Assembly (NCBI GenBank): GCA_000310025.1
Contig: FN649732.1
Span: 2,148,811 to 2,212,810, forward strand
Reading direction: 5' to 3'
DNA from: Ectocarpus siliculosus
Taxonomy: Eukaryota > Sar > Phaeophyceae > Ectocarpales > Ectocarpaceae
DNA: 64,000 nucleotides
The translations under genes were made by a program, and so were the position numbers. Numbering within the stretch: position 1 is the first letter of the stretch; every line of letters begins with the position of its first letter. The notes under the pieces were generated by a model, which searched no databases, was not told the DNA's origin, and saw only the letters and a program-made list of their open reading frames with translations. Of the stretch, positions 48,682 through 61,990 are shown piece by piece.

Positions 48682-49089
48682 CTGGAACAGGCAACTGTTC
48701 AAACGTGGGGAGGGGCGTGGGCCAGGACGAACGTATGTCCTTCAAGTTGGTCGGAGGCTGCACCAGTGATCGGCGACCCAATATTTTCGCCGGGCATTCA
48801 CCACGTTGTACATTGAGGAGATGCGATGCGCCCTTCGCGATTGAAGGTGAGTCACGCAATCATGTTTCTCCCGGCACAGATTCATCACCCCTTCTGACGC
48901 CAAACGTGTCGATTCGGCTTGTTGGGATACCCGTCGGACTTCGACGTGCATACCGAACAAAGCCGTATCTCTCGCGAAACCTTTCAGATCTTCATACTCG
49001 GCCTACCGTCGACTTGCTTGCCGCCAGAAATGATTATCGGGGTCATTAACGGACGATACAATGTAGGGCTAATGTGTGCGCTCCGTTAC

Positions 49090-49199
49090 CTGAGATCGTC
49101 CGGGCGGGAGGCCGCGAAGATCCCCTCCATCCAACGCCTTTCACGCTCAAGGAGACCCTCGGCGTCAAGGCACGTTTCGTCTTCCCCGTCAGAGGTTCC
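49090..49199 (-). CDS. Gene C: small acidic helical exon
   Basis: Acceptor CTGAACCAG|GGAACC, donor CTCAG|GTAACG. Encodes GTSDGEDETCLDAEGLLERE and RRWMEGIFAASRPDDL. Phase 0 in, 2 out. I could not connect its 3' end to the next exon at 48681 without an additional exon. A candidate near 48850-49010 (FGMHVEVRRVSQQAESTRLA) does not match in phase. Confidence 0.5.
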
Positions 49200-49699
49200 C
49201 TGGTTCAGAAACAACATGTCCTCCTTGTTCGTTGGTTGCTTTTTGGCACCTCCTCACTAATATATAACTTCCCATTTTGTTTTCAAGATGACAGCTTTTG
49301 CTATATACCATATGGCTGCCTGCTAGCGTACACCGCACGATGGTACTGTGTATGTGGCACGTTTTCAACTCAAGAAGAAGGTCCCGCGCCCACAAGAGCG
49401 TCTCCGTCCCAGCTCGACCCTCATCTTTTGTGAAGACGCACCCCGTTTCCCCGCCAGTGTGCATGGAGATAGAACGCGGGAGGTGGTCGTGGCCAGGCAT
49501 GTAGAGTGCTCTTCGATATTACACCAGAAGCAACGGCAAAAAACCGTTGGGATTCACCCGGATTTGATTGGGTTCTCTGGTTGCTCGGAACGTATTACTA
49601 CGCGACTGGAACTCTCTATCCCGACCACGTGAAGTTTCTCTGTGTATTCAAGGTCGCGCTTGGAACCATCAGCCCCCGCCATGGTCAAGGCCTCCTTCT

Positions 49700-49987
49700 T
49701 CTTCAAAACCTGACGTAGCACAGTGCTCCGCGGTGAACCAAAATCCGTGGACGAATGTCCCGCTCACCTCTTCTTGTCCTTCAGTTCCGCCTTCAGCGCT
49801 CGTGCCAGCAGCGTCGGGCAGAGTGGTGCCATCTCCCCTGCCTCCTCCCCGTCCGCCGATACCCCCACCTTCCCCTTGGAAAACGTCTCTCGGATCGAAG
49901 GTGTATCCGCCGCTTCCATCGACATAGCACTCCTGCTGGACGAGCCGCCCGGCGAAATCTGTTTGAGCCGTGCACTCCATCTCCCAT
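49700..49987 (-). CDS. Gene C: exon after the coiled coil (3' end uncertain)
   Basis: Acceptor GAAAACAG|ATGGG at 49987 fits phase 2 from the exon ending at 51071. Encodes WEMECTAQTDFAGRLVQQEC, YVDGSGGYTFDPRDVF, then a Gly/Arg-rich low-complexity segment. Donor not fixed. CGTCAG|GTTTTG near 49720 is possible. Confidence 0.45.
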
Positions 49988-51070
49988 CTGTTTTCATGTG
50001 GCGTTGGGGGTAGGTTGCGAGCATTGAAGAGAAACGTATGCTCTCGAGGTTCCAAATCGACATCCAGGGGGAACATGAAGTACGCCCGGAACACCGTAAG
50101 GGAACCTACCTACCACGGTGAAGAGAGCATGAGCATGTCACTCAGACACGCACGTTGCTATGGACCGCAAAAGCAAAGCCGCAACGTATTTCATTCCCCA
50201 ACTACCCCTCCCGTTTTTTCACGCATTTTGTCTTCTTTTTTTTTTTTCCTGAACGCACGCGCTGGGCACTCCGAGTACCGGTGCCTGAGGGTACGAACAC
50301 GCCTTGCTCGTAAAGCCTGCGGAAGCCGGTTTCATGGAGAACTCAGCGTGGAATCAGTGGGACAATGCGATGAGATATTCATGTTCCCACGCCCGTCGTG
50401 CTAACGCCGTGTTTGATTCCGTGCTGAAGAGCAAAAACTCTACTACTGTATATCGTGTGTTGTAGGCATCCTTTGGTGATGAGCTCTTTGCTTGCGTCGG
50501 CGCAGATCGCTCACAGTCTGATGTCCACCGGGTTGCCATGTTCGTCCCGAACAACCCGCGAGCGCGCTCGCTTCTTCTTCTTCTTCACCTCCTGAAGCTC
50601 GACCTGTTGTCAATTTGGAAATGATCATGTTCCGTTTGCCCAGGTGGGTACACGACCAAGTGTGAGAACATCTGGGAGTTTCAAAATGAAGATAGGTGTT
50701 GGTGGTATTCCACGACTTTGCCTGGTTCCTCTGTTTCGGCCGTTGCTCCTACACGACAAACTTGCGCCGAGTGAGGATTTTTCTGAACCGGTTGACGAGA
50801 TGGTGGACCCCAGCTGGATGTCTACCGAAATATCGCTGACGTGTGACAGACAGCGTTTTGTGCTACTATTCTTTGAAACCGGCGCCTTTCTTTCGATATG
50901 CCCAACAGAGCGGGATAAAAGGAAACCGAACAGGCCTGTTCGCTTTCACACCACTGGCATTGAGGAAATATCTTTTCGGAGATAGGAAATATTCAGCAAG
51001 CGCCCACCTCGCGAAGGAATCACCTCACACTACTTCGTTTTTCTTGCAACTAGTTGAACCCTTGCTGTAC

Positions 51071-53419
51071 CCGACCTTGACGACGGCATCCTCCATCTGC
51101 CAGCGTTCGTTCCACAGTGCGGACTCTTCGTCCGCTTTGCTCATCAGCAGGCAGGCATGCTTTCGTTTCGCATCTTGGGCGACCCTTTCCAGCTCCTCCG
51201 CCTCCCGAACTGCTTCTGCCTCTCTCTCTAGCTTTGCCTCCTCCTGTGCTATGGCGACGTTTGCCCTGAGTACAATGTCTGTTGCATACGCCAGCAATCG
51301 GGGAACAGGTGGTCTTCACCAACACCAATGACAGCAACAAAAACCAACGACGCCACAAACGTCGTCAACAAGCAGGGACCATAGGAAAGTATGGACAGAA
51401 ACGCTTGTTTGCAAGGGGTGCTCACCGATGTCTTCGTCGTGCTGTGTCATCCTCTGTTGCTCCCCAGCCTCTCGTGCTCGCTCCCTCTCCACTGCTGCTC
51501 TCTTGAGCGCTTCTTCAGCTTCCGCGAGGCGTTCGTCCTCCTCCCTTTTCAGCTTTTCCTCTTCTTCTTTGGCCAACCTGCAGTCAATTCCCAAGAGGAT
51601 ATCGCATCACATCGATGTGCTTCCACACCCTCAATAATTATCATGTTACCATGCAATCGTTATTCCGGCCTGAACCTCACTTTGGTGCTTCGTGCGGTTC
51701 CACGTGATGAAACGTGCGTGATCGCCGGCCCTGCAGTGCAACCGCAAACTCGCTTTGGTCGTTTTTGTTCGGCGAGCAACGAGAAGCTGTGGGGAGAAAG
51801 GAAGCGCACAGGTGAGTGCACCACTTCCACGAGTGAGAGAACTCCCCAGCGACAACGAATGAAAGAATCAGTGCTAGAACTCACCTGGCATCCTCCTCTC
51901 TGGCAACTCGCTCTTCCTCGGCCTTCCTGGCAGCCTCTTGCTGACGGCGGACTTCGTTCGCCTCGCGACGGGCTTGGTCCGCAGCCTGCCGCTCTGCCTC
52001 CTTTTTCAATCGTTCCTCCTTCAACAACGGAGCATCAGGCATTCACAAAGCGTAGATGCAGGGAAAGAAAACTGTCGTCACGTACCACGCCACTACCCAA
52101 ATGGGTAAAGCGTGAAAGCGCCGCTATCGATATCCTATGCAAACTAGCCAACACGGAAAGTACTTGGTGCACATTTGTCTGCAGAAACGTGCCGGGAAAC
52201 GTGGCAGAAGTGGAGGCGCGCCTACATTCAGTGGCCTCGAGGTATAAACCCCCGGAAAAGCATAAATACCGCTGCGCCTAGAAAGTCAACCATGTAGAGA
52301 TTCCTCCGATTTTGGACCTTCCCTCCTTGGGTTTGTTTGAAATTGTTCTGTTGCTTTCTTGGAAAAGTTGAATAAACACGTGCGTATTTTCTCTTCCTGG
52401 AATACCACCTTGCCGTTCTGCCTCACTCGGGCATGAAGAAACTGACAACGGCATTTTACAACATGCCCTGCACCTTTCTAGCCCATTCACCTCGAGCCGG
52501 CGGTTCTTCTCTTCTAGATCGGCTCGTTTTTTTGCTAAAGCCTTCCTCCTCTCCTCCAGCTCCCTCCTCTGTCGCTCCTCGAGCTCTTGCTTTGCCTTCT
52601 CCTGCGCTATCCTTTCTGCGTCCTCTTCCGCCTTCCGTAGTCTCTTGCGTTCCTCTTCTTCGGCAATTAGACGCTTCATCGCATCCCCGGAAGCTCGGCG
52701 TTTCGCCGCCTTGAAAACGTTGTTTTTGCAGGGCGTTCGGAAGTATCGACTTTAATGAAGCAAGCGAAATAGCAGTCACGAAGAGTCGGAATGATCGTAC
52801 ATACTAATCATGGCATACAACGAACACGATGGGCAACAGCAGCGTCGACCAGGGAAAAAGCGCCAACAAGACCACCAACAACACAGCGACACCAACAACA
52901 CAGCGACAAGAGTACCAAGAACGACACACATCCAACCAGCCCACCTGTTCGGCCATCATGGCCTCGATCATCCTCTGCTGGGAGGCCTTCTTCGCGTCCA
53001 CCCCACTCCCGCCCTGCCCGTCGTCGTCGCTATCATCATCACTGTCGCCCGTGGTTTCCGGGCCCCTCCTGCCCCTGCCCCTTTCCCGCCCACGTCTACC
53101 AGCCGACCCCCTCCTCCCTCTCCCGCGCGCCCTTCTCGTCTGTCCAGCCGCTCTGGGAGGTGGTGCCTTACCCGCCGGAGGCTCTCCGTCGACATTTGGC
53201 GCTTTGGAGTCGGACGGGTCCTGTTCGTTGACGGTACCGCTCGCGGTTGCTTCCTTGGTAGCCGGAGAGGTGTTTCCTGGTTCGGCACTAGCGGCTGTCA
53301 GCGGTCGCGTTGGTGACTCTCGGGAACGGGGGGGCGTGAACCCAGGGGATTGAAGGCGGCGGCCGACGCCTCCGCCGCGGGTGTGGGGAGGGCTCCTAGA
53401 TGCCTTAGGACTCACGACC
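51071..53419 (-). CDS. Gene C: long charged coiled-coil region (five exons)
   Basis: Exons 52945-53419, 52491-52709, 51885-52018, 51426-51577 and 51071-51278, with phases 2-0, 0-0, 0-2, 2-1, 1-2, all consistent and all GT-AG. The first encodes a basic Arg/Gly/Ser/Pro-rich segment with SDDDSDDDG and then helix. The following four encode about 240 residues of Glu/Arg/Lys/Ala heptads (RLIAEEEERKRLRKAEEDAE, ERLKKEAERQAADQARREAN, LAKEEEEKLKREEDERLAEA), a single alpha-helix or coiled coil. The last ends KADEESALWNERWQMEDAVV. A structural or scaffolding role is inferred. Confidence 0.75.
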
Positions 53420-53906
53420 CTGGAATGGCGGCGAGCGACGAGGTAGGGGGTGCGGAAAGATCTAATCGGTAGTGGTGCTAACCCTCACGCGACAGCGGCG
53501 TGAGTGTTTGCCAACTGCCGTAGACCACTGTACTGTATCCCGCTGGACCCCCGTACTTCTATAAGTTCCGGGAATTACTGTTTTTTTTTGGGGGGGGGCA
53601 AGATGATATATCTCGGAGGACAACAACTGCCTCATCGAAACATTGCTGACCTGCTTGGAAACAACAGACGACTTCGCACCACGAATTGGTGTCGTGAGAG
53701 GCGCAAACCCTCGGAAGCATTGTTAATAGGCATCATATGCGGTGGTAAACGAGACACTTTGAAGAACACATGCGGAGGACGATGTGGATCCGTGGTCCAT
53801 TAGTCGGGTACTCTGCTCTAGGAAAATTCGCACTCCCCTGAACGTTTATATGCAGCCTACATGTCTAGACGCTGCTTGCTGCGAGTTATGTGACCCGCAC
53901 GCTCAC

Positions 53907-56900
53907 CTCTTCCCGGTGGCAGTCCCAGCAAGCACAAACCCTCTTCGCCCTTCAATTGATAGATTGTCGTCGACGGCTGATGCTAAGAGTGCCGCCTCTA
54001 TGTCTCCTGCCGCGGGCGGCTCGGAACTCGCTGCGCCAACATCGGTGCCTGTGGAAACAACGCGTTGTGCTCATTGGCAATATAGTCACCTCTTCAGGAG
54101 CCGAGTGAAATTTGGATGAGACATTTTCTGTCTTTCAGTGGTATTGGCACGAGGAGTGCACTGCCCGGTCAGTCTCGCCATGCATAAGGCTTCCTTCCCC
54201 TCTCCCTTAACCTTGATGTTTGGGGCAACTCTCCAGATGAGTGTGGTTGTGCCACTCTCTGGTTCACCAAAAGGTCAGTTTCGGGAATGAAGAACGTGAC
54301 CCCGGTTCGGCAGGAAGCGGCGTGTGAACGACGTGTCTGCCTGTCGTGAAACTTCCAGCAGTACCCTTTCAAAAAATGAGCTCTGCATCCTTCCTTCTCA
54401 CTTTTCCTTCTTTGCCGCTGCCCAGTCCAAGATTCCCGGTCTTCCGCAGCAGCCATGTGCGCTTCCTCTCCTCCCCGCCCTCCGCCCCCCCCGGGACCTG
54501 GGGTGTACCTTCCTGCCGTATCATGGCGCCTCTCTCTGCTCTGGGAACTCCCTTCGCGTAGCGTCGCCTCCTGCCATTTGGCGCAAAAAAAGAGTGCCAG
54601 CGGCATCCGGTTATCATGGCCCGCACAACCACCGTAGACGGTTGTTCTGTTGGTGTGGTGGGTAGTGAATGGTGTTGAAGAAGGTGGTCTTGGTGCTGCA
54701 GGTGCTGTCAGTGTCGGTCACCATGTCGGGGTTGCCGGTGCTTGATGACTATGCTGATGTCCATAGGAAGTAAGCTCTCATACTATGCGCCCAGTGTGAA
54801 GGCCATGATCAGCGACAAAACTGACGGTGTCTTTCTCGGCATGATGCTAAGATTTTGACAACCTTGAGCACTCTAGCATGACAACCACACGCACTTTCTG
54901 CATAGCCTACCTCCCCGAGGTCATATCGCCGTAATCGAGGTTGCGCGAGCAACAAAGGAGCATCAGTAGCTGCTGTGGTTTCATTGAAGAGTACATGTAC
55001 CTTGACCGTTGTTTCCAGGCTGGGCAGAGACCCGCGAACAGGCACGAGGTCGCGGTCAACACACCGCAACCGGGCGCAATGACCGCCGCAAAAATCTTCG
55101 AGTCTCGACTTTAGTTTTTACCTTCAGACTTTGAGGAAAGTGTAGCTCGAGAGGCCCCCCTGTTCCTCCTCCGGCGTCTCGGTGCCGATTTCTGTTCTTG
55201 TCTTTCCTGCCCCTCGAACCCAGATCTTGCTGCCGCTCAGCGTGAACGGCCGAATCGGCCGCTGCTTTCTTTGCCTTGACGCTAGCGATGGAAGAGTACA
55301 GCTGGGCAGCCATCGAGGCTGAGTCGACCGCCTCACGGAAGATAGGCATAGGCGGGGGGGCGTTGAGCCGCCTCCCGCGGGGCACCCGGTAGGCGTGTTT
55401 GCTCTTCACGGGGTCTAGGAAAGGACACCTTTTGGTGAAGTCGTGGGTCGCAAGGAGCAGGAACAGAGGAAAGAACATAGGGTTGTCCATTCGTGTTTTA
55501 AAGTTTGTGCGGGGGGGCGCTCCCGTCGAATCAAGCACCAGTATCACTTCATGCACCCATGGGTTCTGTCCAGGATCAAGATTGTTTCAACAAATGTTGT
55601 TGAGGAAGATCAAATCACTAAATCCTGTAGTGTGCGGGTGGAGTCACCAGCTCGGGGTCGGTATCGAGTTGAGGGGACGGCGTGTTGATTGTGCATGGAA
55701 CGCACCGCCCCTGTGTCATCGGCTTCCTTCCACCTGATAAACCATCCCTATGCCCACTATGACCATTCCATTCGTAAGAGCGTGGAGGAGGAAGAGACGT
55801 ACCTGACGTAGAGGGATGTCATTGTTCTCTTTTCCCTCCGCTTCTTCCTCCTACCAACGCCTGTGGACTGCTGCCCCCGCTCCGTGCCCACGTTATCTCT
55901 CCCACCCCCCTGCTGCTCAGGAGACGGCGGTTGTGGAGATGGGGGTTCCAGCGTCCCGCAGTCGAGGTTGTAGAGCAATACGCCTCCGGACATCGAGTCC
56001 TCATCGAATCGGGACGGGTGCGCCTGCTGGGACGGATATCTGTCTTGGTCGTAGCCGGAATGCGGAGCATCTTCTGACCAATCAACCCCCCGGTTGTTTT
56101 TCCTGCTGTGATCACCGCCGTTACCCTCGTCGCCCGGAACATCTGACACGTACAGCAGACAAGAAGATAGAACACCTGGTGGAAATCCAAATTTCTCGTT
56201 TGAAAGGCGCAAACTTGTACCCTTGTCTGTTGTGTCGATGGTGGTTAGGCCGCTTCACGAAACGAGCTCATAGTTAAGGTTAACAGACGTTCGCCACTCA
56301 AAAAAGCTGATTCGGCGGTAACAAGAGCTCTTTTGCGACGGTCCGTAGCAAGGAAATTGGGATCTCGGTGCTGTGCTAAGTCCCGCGAAGTAAGACATTT
56401 CTAACCTAGTGCAGATTAACGATCGGAAGTGCCTCACGTGTTTACTCTTTGCGGACTATGTCTTGAACACCAGATCGGACAGTGGACTTGAGCGTGAGGG
56501 TCTAAGAAATGAAATTAATATGCTATGAATTGGTCAGAGTTGTGATGATGCGTGCATTCCGTGCAGTACCTCGAGTTTCTTCGCCGGGCCCGGTGAAACC
56601 GTTTAGACCTCTGTCGACAGGAGTTTCGGGGATGATCGCGATTCCCTCTGTCATGCCAGGGTCCGAGAATTCCCTACTCGTCTGTTGGTGTGGTTGTTCC
56701 TCTTCCTGCTGCTGTTGCTGCTGCTCTTCCTGATTTTTCAAACGCTGCTCTTCCTCCACACCGTTGCACTTTTTTTCCGGGATGCCGTCCACATCCACGT
56801 ATCCCCCGCCGCCAGTGGTGGCGATCGAGTGACAGTCATTATCGTATTTTGTTGCTCCCTTCTTCTTTTCGCCGTCCGATGTGAACCCGGCCGGTTCTAT

Positions 56901-57562
56901 ACTGCCGCCGCTGCTGTTGAAAACCTCACCAGCGGCAAATTCACTCGGGCGCAGTGTCTTGCCACCCCCTTTGTCCTTCAGCAACTGATGACCAATCCTA
57001 TCACCTTCATCCCGTATAACCGATATGTCATTTTCCGCCTCTTGGCGGCCTTCTCTGCCCCCCCCCCGCCCGTCGGCGCCGCCGCCACCGTCCCATGACC
57101 CCTCCCCGGCAAGCGGCTGCGACGAAAATTGCAACTGTATCTGAGCCCGGGAGTGGTGTGGTGATCTGGTTGGGTTCCCTTCTTCGAGAATTCCTCCGCC
57201 TCCGACACATGCAGGGCCGTCGGCAACAACGCCCCCGCCACCAACTCGAACACCTTCGCTTTCCAGACCCAACTCCCCAAGGACCTCAGCGGCCCCACAC
57301 ACTCCCACCCCTTCACCTCCATGAATCCCCAGCGGGTTCAATGCCAGGGTTACTGCAGCGGTTGGCAGGGTCGTCCCAGATGGCCCAGCAGCGCGAGGAG
57401 GGCGTGACACGGTAAGGGATCCTGGTCCCCAGCCGGCCCGAGGCCACTCGACTGGTCCCTTTACTGGCTTGGCTGTAGCAGGGGCGGTTTTGGTGGCTGT
57501 AGAAGGGCGGGGACGACGGGCTGATGTCCCCGCCGTCACGGTATGGGAAGAGGCAGCACCAC
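53907..57562 (-). CDS. Gene C: central exons
   Basis: Exons 56570-57562, 55803-56142, 55122-55428, 54365-54570, 54212-54258 and 53907-54048, with phases 1-1, 1-2, 2-0, 0-2, 2-1 and 1-2, each matching its neighbour. The 993-nt exon is Gly/Pro/Ala-rich with a Glu/Gln run (QQQQQQEEEQPHQQ). Others encode RCPFLDPVKSKHAYRVPRG, EWHNHTHLESCPKHQ and an acidic stretch DIEAALLASAVDDNLSIEG. No family recognised. The 47-nt exon is very small but both its splice sites are good, and it is the only way to join its neighbours in frame. Confidence 0.65.
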
Positions 57563-57825
57563 CTTGCGGTTCGGGAAAGTGGTGTTTGTTGCGAGAGAAG
57601 ACACAAATAGGTATTTCATCAGCGTTAGGGCTTGCAAGGCACCCAACCAACGGCTCGAAAATGGCGAATATCGGCAGTGGTTCCCTGTCTTTTTGCGCGA
57701 TACAAACCTTTAGGTTTGTGAAAAGGTGTATGTGAGAGTGAGGTTAACCTCCAAAGCAAACTTGAGAAACAAATCGCGTGAAGACCACGCATGCACTGTG
57801 GTATTTTCATCGGGTGTCTACTCAC

Positions 57826-59587
57826 CGTTGATGGCCGTGCGCAAGAGGCCAAGCACAGGCGTCGAACTTCCCCTGGCCATCGTTGAGACGTGAGAACTGG
57901 CGCACCCTCCTCCCTCTTGTTTAAAAGCGTCTCTCCCGCTGTGATCCAACGTTGACCCCGAGGGCTGCCCTTTGCTTGACAGCGCCCTGACTCCTACTGG
58001 CCAGTCTTCCCGTTCGCCGCCCCCCCCGCTCGATCGCTCGCTGTTTGTGGGTAGGCGTAACACGAATAGCCCGACCGTTAGAATAATAGTCTGTCTGTTG
58101 CTGAAAGTAACCGAAGTTTGACCATGGCCCTTATGAAATGAAGCGACTAGAAATTGGGGCTGCTGTGTACGGTGGATGCTAACGCGCATTCACACAATAT
58201 CGCTTGAGTGCTCAGATGTTTTTTCGAACGAAGGTTTGGCTGAGGCGTGTGGCGTACGACCACGAAGAGGGTCCTAAATCTGCTCCCCCGTTGCTCTTCC
58301 CCGGTGTACGGCGCGATCATGCAGTCGGTTGCGGTATACGAGGAAGGTCGCGACATTTCGACGGGCATGGTGTGTCTCAGCATTGCTTGCAAGATGTTTC
58401 CGAGCCCACCACGTCCGACTGGGAAAATTCCACGGCAATGACACGGCGCGAGACCAAAGTTGTGCCATTTTATATTTTTTTACAACAAGGCGGCATCAGT
58501 GTTCTACACATGCGGTCCGCATTCAACACCTGTTATTTTGGCCGAGGATCGTTTCTTATTGTATCTGTTTCCCCGACGGGAACTATATAGATGTTGGTGG
58601 AAGCTTCTTGACTGAGCATCTGTTCTTATTACCAAATTCTTTGATTTACCTTTTTCTTGAACCTGAATCCCTTACATTAACTCCCAAGTCACTAAGTGCG
58701 GGCCGTTATGTACCTGATGCAGTGTTTGGGAGAGGCGTCCCCAATCCCGGCGGTCTCCAAGTACTCGAGGAGGGCTTGCCAATGCTCGGTGTCTGCCCCG
58801 CGTAGCTGCATCTCACAGATGGATGGCAACTCCGTGAAAGGAACAATCTGGAAGTTGGTTGCGGGCGACGATTAATTCAGAATACAGAATCTGTTTGCGG
58901 GGTGATGGAAAGAATTAGGCGAGCCGCCGCCTTCGCAGAAAGGAGCGACCTTCCGAACATGCTAAGATTCTTTGGGTTGAAGTCTGCATGGGTCCTACCG
59001 TCCACGTCGATCGATACCTTGCCTGCCGCTCTTGAACACGGAAAAATCCAGAATCGTACATAGTAGTGTCGATCCACCCGCTTGGCAATAAAATATACGA
59101 AGTATTTTTTGGTATGCTTGCGTCGACGAGACGCCAATGAATACAGCATGGACTACAGGGCTTGACCCACGTACTGAAATGGTAGAGAAGTCCGCATGAC
59201 GACATTCCTGAAAATATTAGCGCAACGTGCATCACGTCTACATATGTCAGGAAGCGAGACAAGACAGAAAAGGCTACATATGTGAAGCAGACACAGGCAC
59301 CGGAACTCTTAGGTTTCGGTCTACGAGGAGGATGCGCAATACCAGCCACCGTTCAACACACTCAGAGGAAGTAGCCGATACAAAAGTCCAACTAGATCAG
59401 GTGAAGACTGGAGATATCCAGGATGAAAATACCTTGCCGGTTCGAAAGACAGCGTGGTAGAGAGTTATCCACACGTCCAGGTAGCACGCCTGACCGTCGA
59501 AAACGTCCATGAAACGTCGGACCAGCGCTCGTGCCGCGTCGTTCTCCGGAGATGTCAAGCGAGGGTCGATGAACTCTGCGGCGCTTT
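57826..59587 (-). CDS. Gene C: conserved-looking exons of unknown family
   Basis: Exons 59433-59587, 59175-59207 (33 nt), 58886-59116, 58714-58847 and 57826-58100. Phases 1-0, 0-0, 0-0, 0-2, 2-1, all agreeing. The sequence is not low complexity: FIDPRLTSPENDAARALVRR, FMDVFDGQACYLDVWITLYH, YFVYFIAKRVDRHYYVRFWI, VDGRTHADFNPKNLSMFGRS and PSICEMQLRGADTEHWQALL. It ends with a hydrophobic stretch TIILTVGLFVLRLP that could be membrane-associated. The upstream junction of 59587 is unresolved. A good exon-like frame at 59600-59720 (NFEIKSCPCGAKSLMTPFVT) does not join in phase. Confidence 0.6.
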
Positions 59588-60847
59588 CTGCAGGTCGATG
59601 GCACGAAATATTTCATAGCCCCAGTAAGAACGAGTGACAAATGGGGTCATCAAAGATTTAGCTCCACACGGGCAACTCTTGATCTCGAAGTTGTCCCTGT
59701 GTGTAGCAAAATGTAACATTCGAACAAAATTTGCTTGCTGTAGCGCGATATCCCGGCAGGGCGCGCCATGGCGTGGTTCGTTGGCCCCCGTACCCATTTG
59801 GTTCGAGGAATAACGAGCAAGGTCGTCTACAATGGGGCGATATTATCTCTGTCCAGGTCAAATGTTTTATCTATTTCTCATTTCGTGTCTTTGGAGCCGG
59901 GGGCATCAGATGGTACCAGACCCATTTGAGAACCCCCCCCCTTGGCACCACTGCAGGTTGTTCCATGTCTCCGCATGTTCGAACTTTGACAACATTCGAT
60001 GGATGTAATGACAGACCAAGGCGGGCTCGCCCCCGCGCGCTCTACCGTTTCACTCCGCCACGTATCCACAGCCGGACGGCACAGCAGATGGCTGACTGTA
60101 TCGTTCTACCGCTGCCTACGGTGTTGCCAACCATGCAGGCAAACCCCCACCCCCTACATCCCCTCACCTTCGGGTATGAGGACGAAGCCGATATCGCTCC
60201 TCACCGAGGTACCCAAACCGGGCCACAATCCCCCGTGACCCTCACACAAGACTCTTCGGAAGTCAGCGGCGGGAAGCGTTCCTAGTTGAAGGCATTCCAA
60301 GGGAAGGGCGCAGGGGGAAAGGAGGTGTCATACTGAGGTTGGCATGATGGCAGGCGCAGTCTTCAGAACAAAGGTCGCTCTCATCCGTACGAACGAGCAC
60401 TTGGGTTTTCCACCAGTCAGGCAAGCGTTGTACCCTTGTGCCCGACGCAGCATACTTTGGTCGGTACGTCACGTTTTCTCGCACCCTTTGGCGAGATAGC
60501 GACGGAGGGCGTGCGTAGGATTGATACTTGCAGGCAGGCGTCGCGCGGTGGGCAATCTGTGGAGGGATGCGCAATTTCATCCGTGGCATCGGGGTCGTGC
60601 GCATTCTACGAGTCATACCCCATAGACCCCAAACCATGTTTGAGGCGAACATGAACGCCAGGATTACTGCACCGGCCAAGGAGGCCGTGTGGATCATGCC
60701 AAACGCGAGACGAGGAATGATGTTGAATTCATCTCCGCTTGCCTGCTTTTATTGCATGGTGTGTGTCAACCGATCAGAGATATGCACGGGCATGCTCAAA
60801 CGGCCTTCAAGCACACCGATGGACCGACACAAACGTCTGATGTTCAC

Positions 60848-60948
60848 CTGTGCGCTGTGTGTCTTCGAGAATGAAGTTGTCGAGCAACGGCTTTAGTCGC
60901 TGTAGAACTTTTCCACCTTCTCCGAGCTCGTTTTCTCGGTTTCGGAAC
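60848..60948 (-). CDS. Gene C: isolated internal exon
   Basis: 101 nt with strong sites (TGGTTTTCAG acceptor, CACAG|GTGAAC donor). Encodes FRNRENELGEGGKVLQRLKP and LLDNFILEDTQRT. Phase 2 in, 1 out. Joining exons on either side were not resolved. Confidence 0.5.
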
Positions 60949-61429
60949 CTGAAAACCAAGCGCATCAAACACCCGTGCATCGGGTAGAAGAGGACCGCTT
61001 GGATCCAACATCTCGGGTCGAGGCACCCATGAACGAACACGTTTGATGCGGACAAGCTCTCTGGAACTTTCAAACTTCGAGAGAGGTGCGGTGCGTTAGG
61101 AATCGGAATATAAATATGTTGTACGCAGCCTAGAAACTGAATATTTAGGGCACATTCGACTCTTTTTCGTGGCCAGCCTGTCCCCCTTTGCCGTCCTCAG
61201 CGTTCTCTCCAGTTGTGATCCACCCGCCGTGGCAAGGTCAGGGAGGTTGAAGTTCCTCGGTCCTTCTACAGCGGTGAACCGTCGTTGAAACGACGGTGCG
61301 ACGAGTGACAGGTAATTTTGTGGCATGAATTTCGCTGAACTCGTGATAATAAACTGCAGACATGCACGAGATTTCTTGGAGATTGTGTTACGCGTGGTAC
61401 GGGGAAAGAGGTTGCAGAACACTTAAACT

Positions 61430-61990
61430 TTGTCCGAAAGATAGTGGGAACTCGTGCTGGCTGGGATATAGCTCATCGACCCAAATCGCGCACCTTGTCC
61501 CCTTCGCCCCACCGCCATCTTGTTCTTCCGTATCGGGTGGGTTGTTGTTGCTAGCCGGGAAGTTCTTGCTGCTGCTGCTGTTGTTGTTGCTGCTGTGGTC
61601 TTCGTCGTCGTCATCGTTGTTTTGGTTGGGAACAACAGGTTCACCCTCTGCGTGGGCATCGCCGGCCTGGTTTCCACGAAAGTCCCCGCTGCCAACCCCT
61701 TTGATGCCTCTGCCGCTGTTGTCGCCCGAAGACGCAATTCTCGTTCGATAATATTCTCCAGAAGCCGGAGCGGCGAGAAGAGAGGGTGGACTCTTCGAGA
61801 CTGTGTCGAGAAGGGACTCTAGACTTCGCTCCGTGGTGGTTTTCCTTCCAACCTGAGCGGCGTCTTGTTCGTGCTCTGTCGCTGCTGCTGAGGCCCCGGC
61901 GTTGATGTCCCGGGCTTTGGCGAGCAAAAAAGAGTGTCCCGCCATGGCTCTCCGCCCGAACAGCCCATCGTTGGTTGTACTAGCGAGTTT
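61430..61990 (-). CDS. Gene C: Ser/Asn/Asp-rich exon
   Basis: Acceptor ACCCCCACCCAG|AAACTCG at 61990. Encodes KLASTTNDGLFGRRAMAGHS followed by RKTTTERSLESLLDTV and an Asp run then an Asn/Ser run, ending near GTRCAIWVDELYPSQHE. The donor was not fixed. Probably a disordered linker of the same minus-strand gene. Confidence 0.45.

Noticed and set aside
59600-59720. Additional gene C exon encoding NFEIKSCPCGAKSLMTPFVT
   Set aside because: It looks coding and has a good acceptor, but cannot be joined in phase to the next exon, so it was left out of the model.
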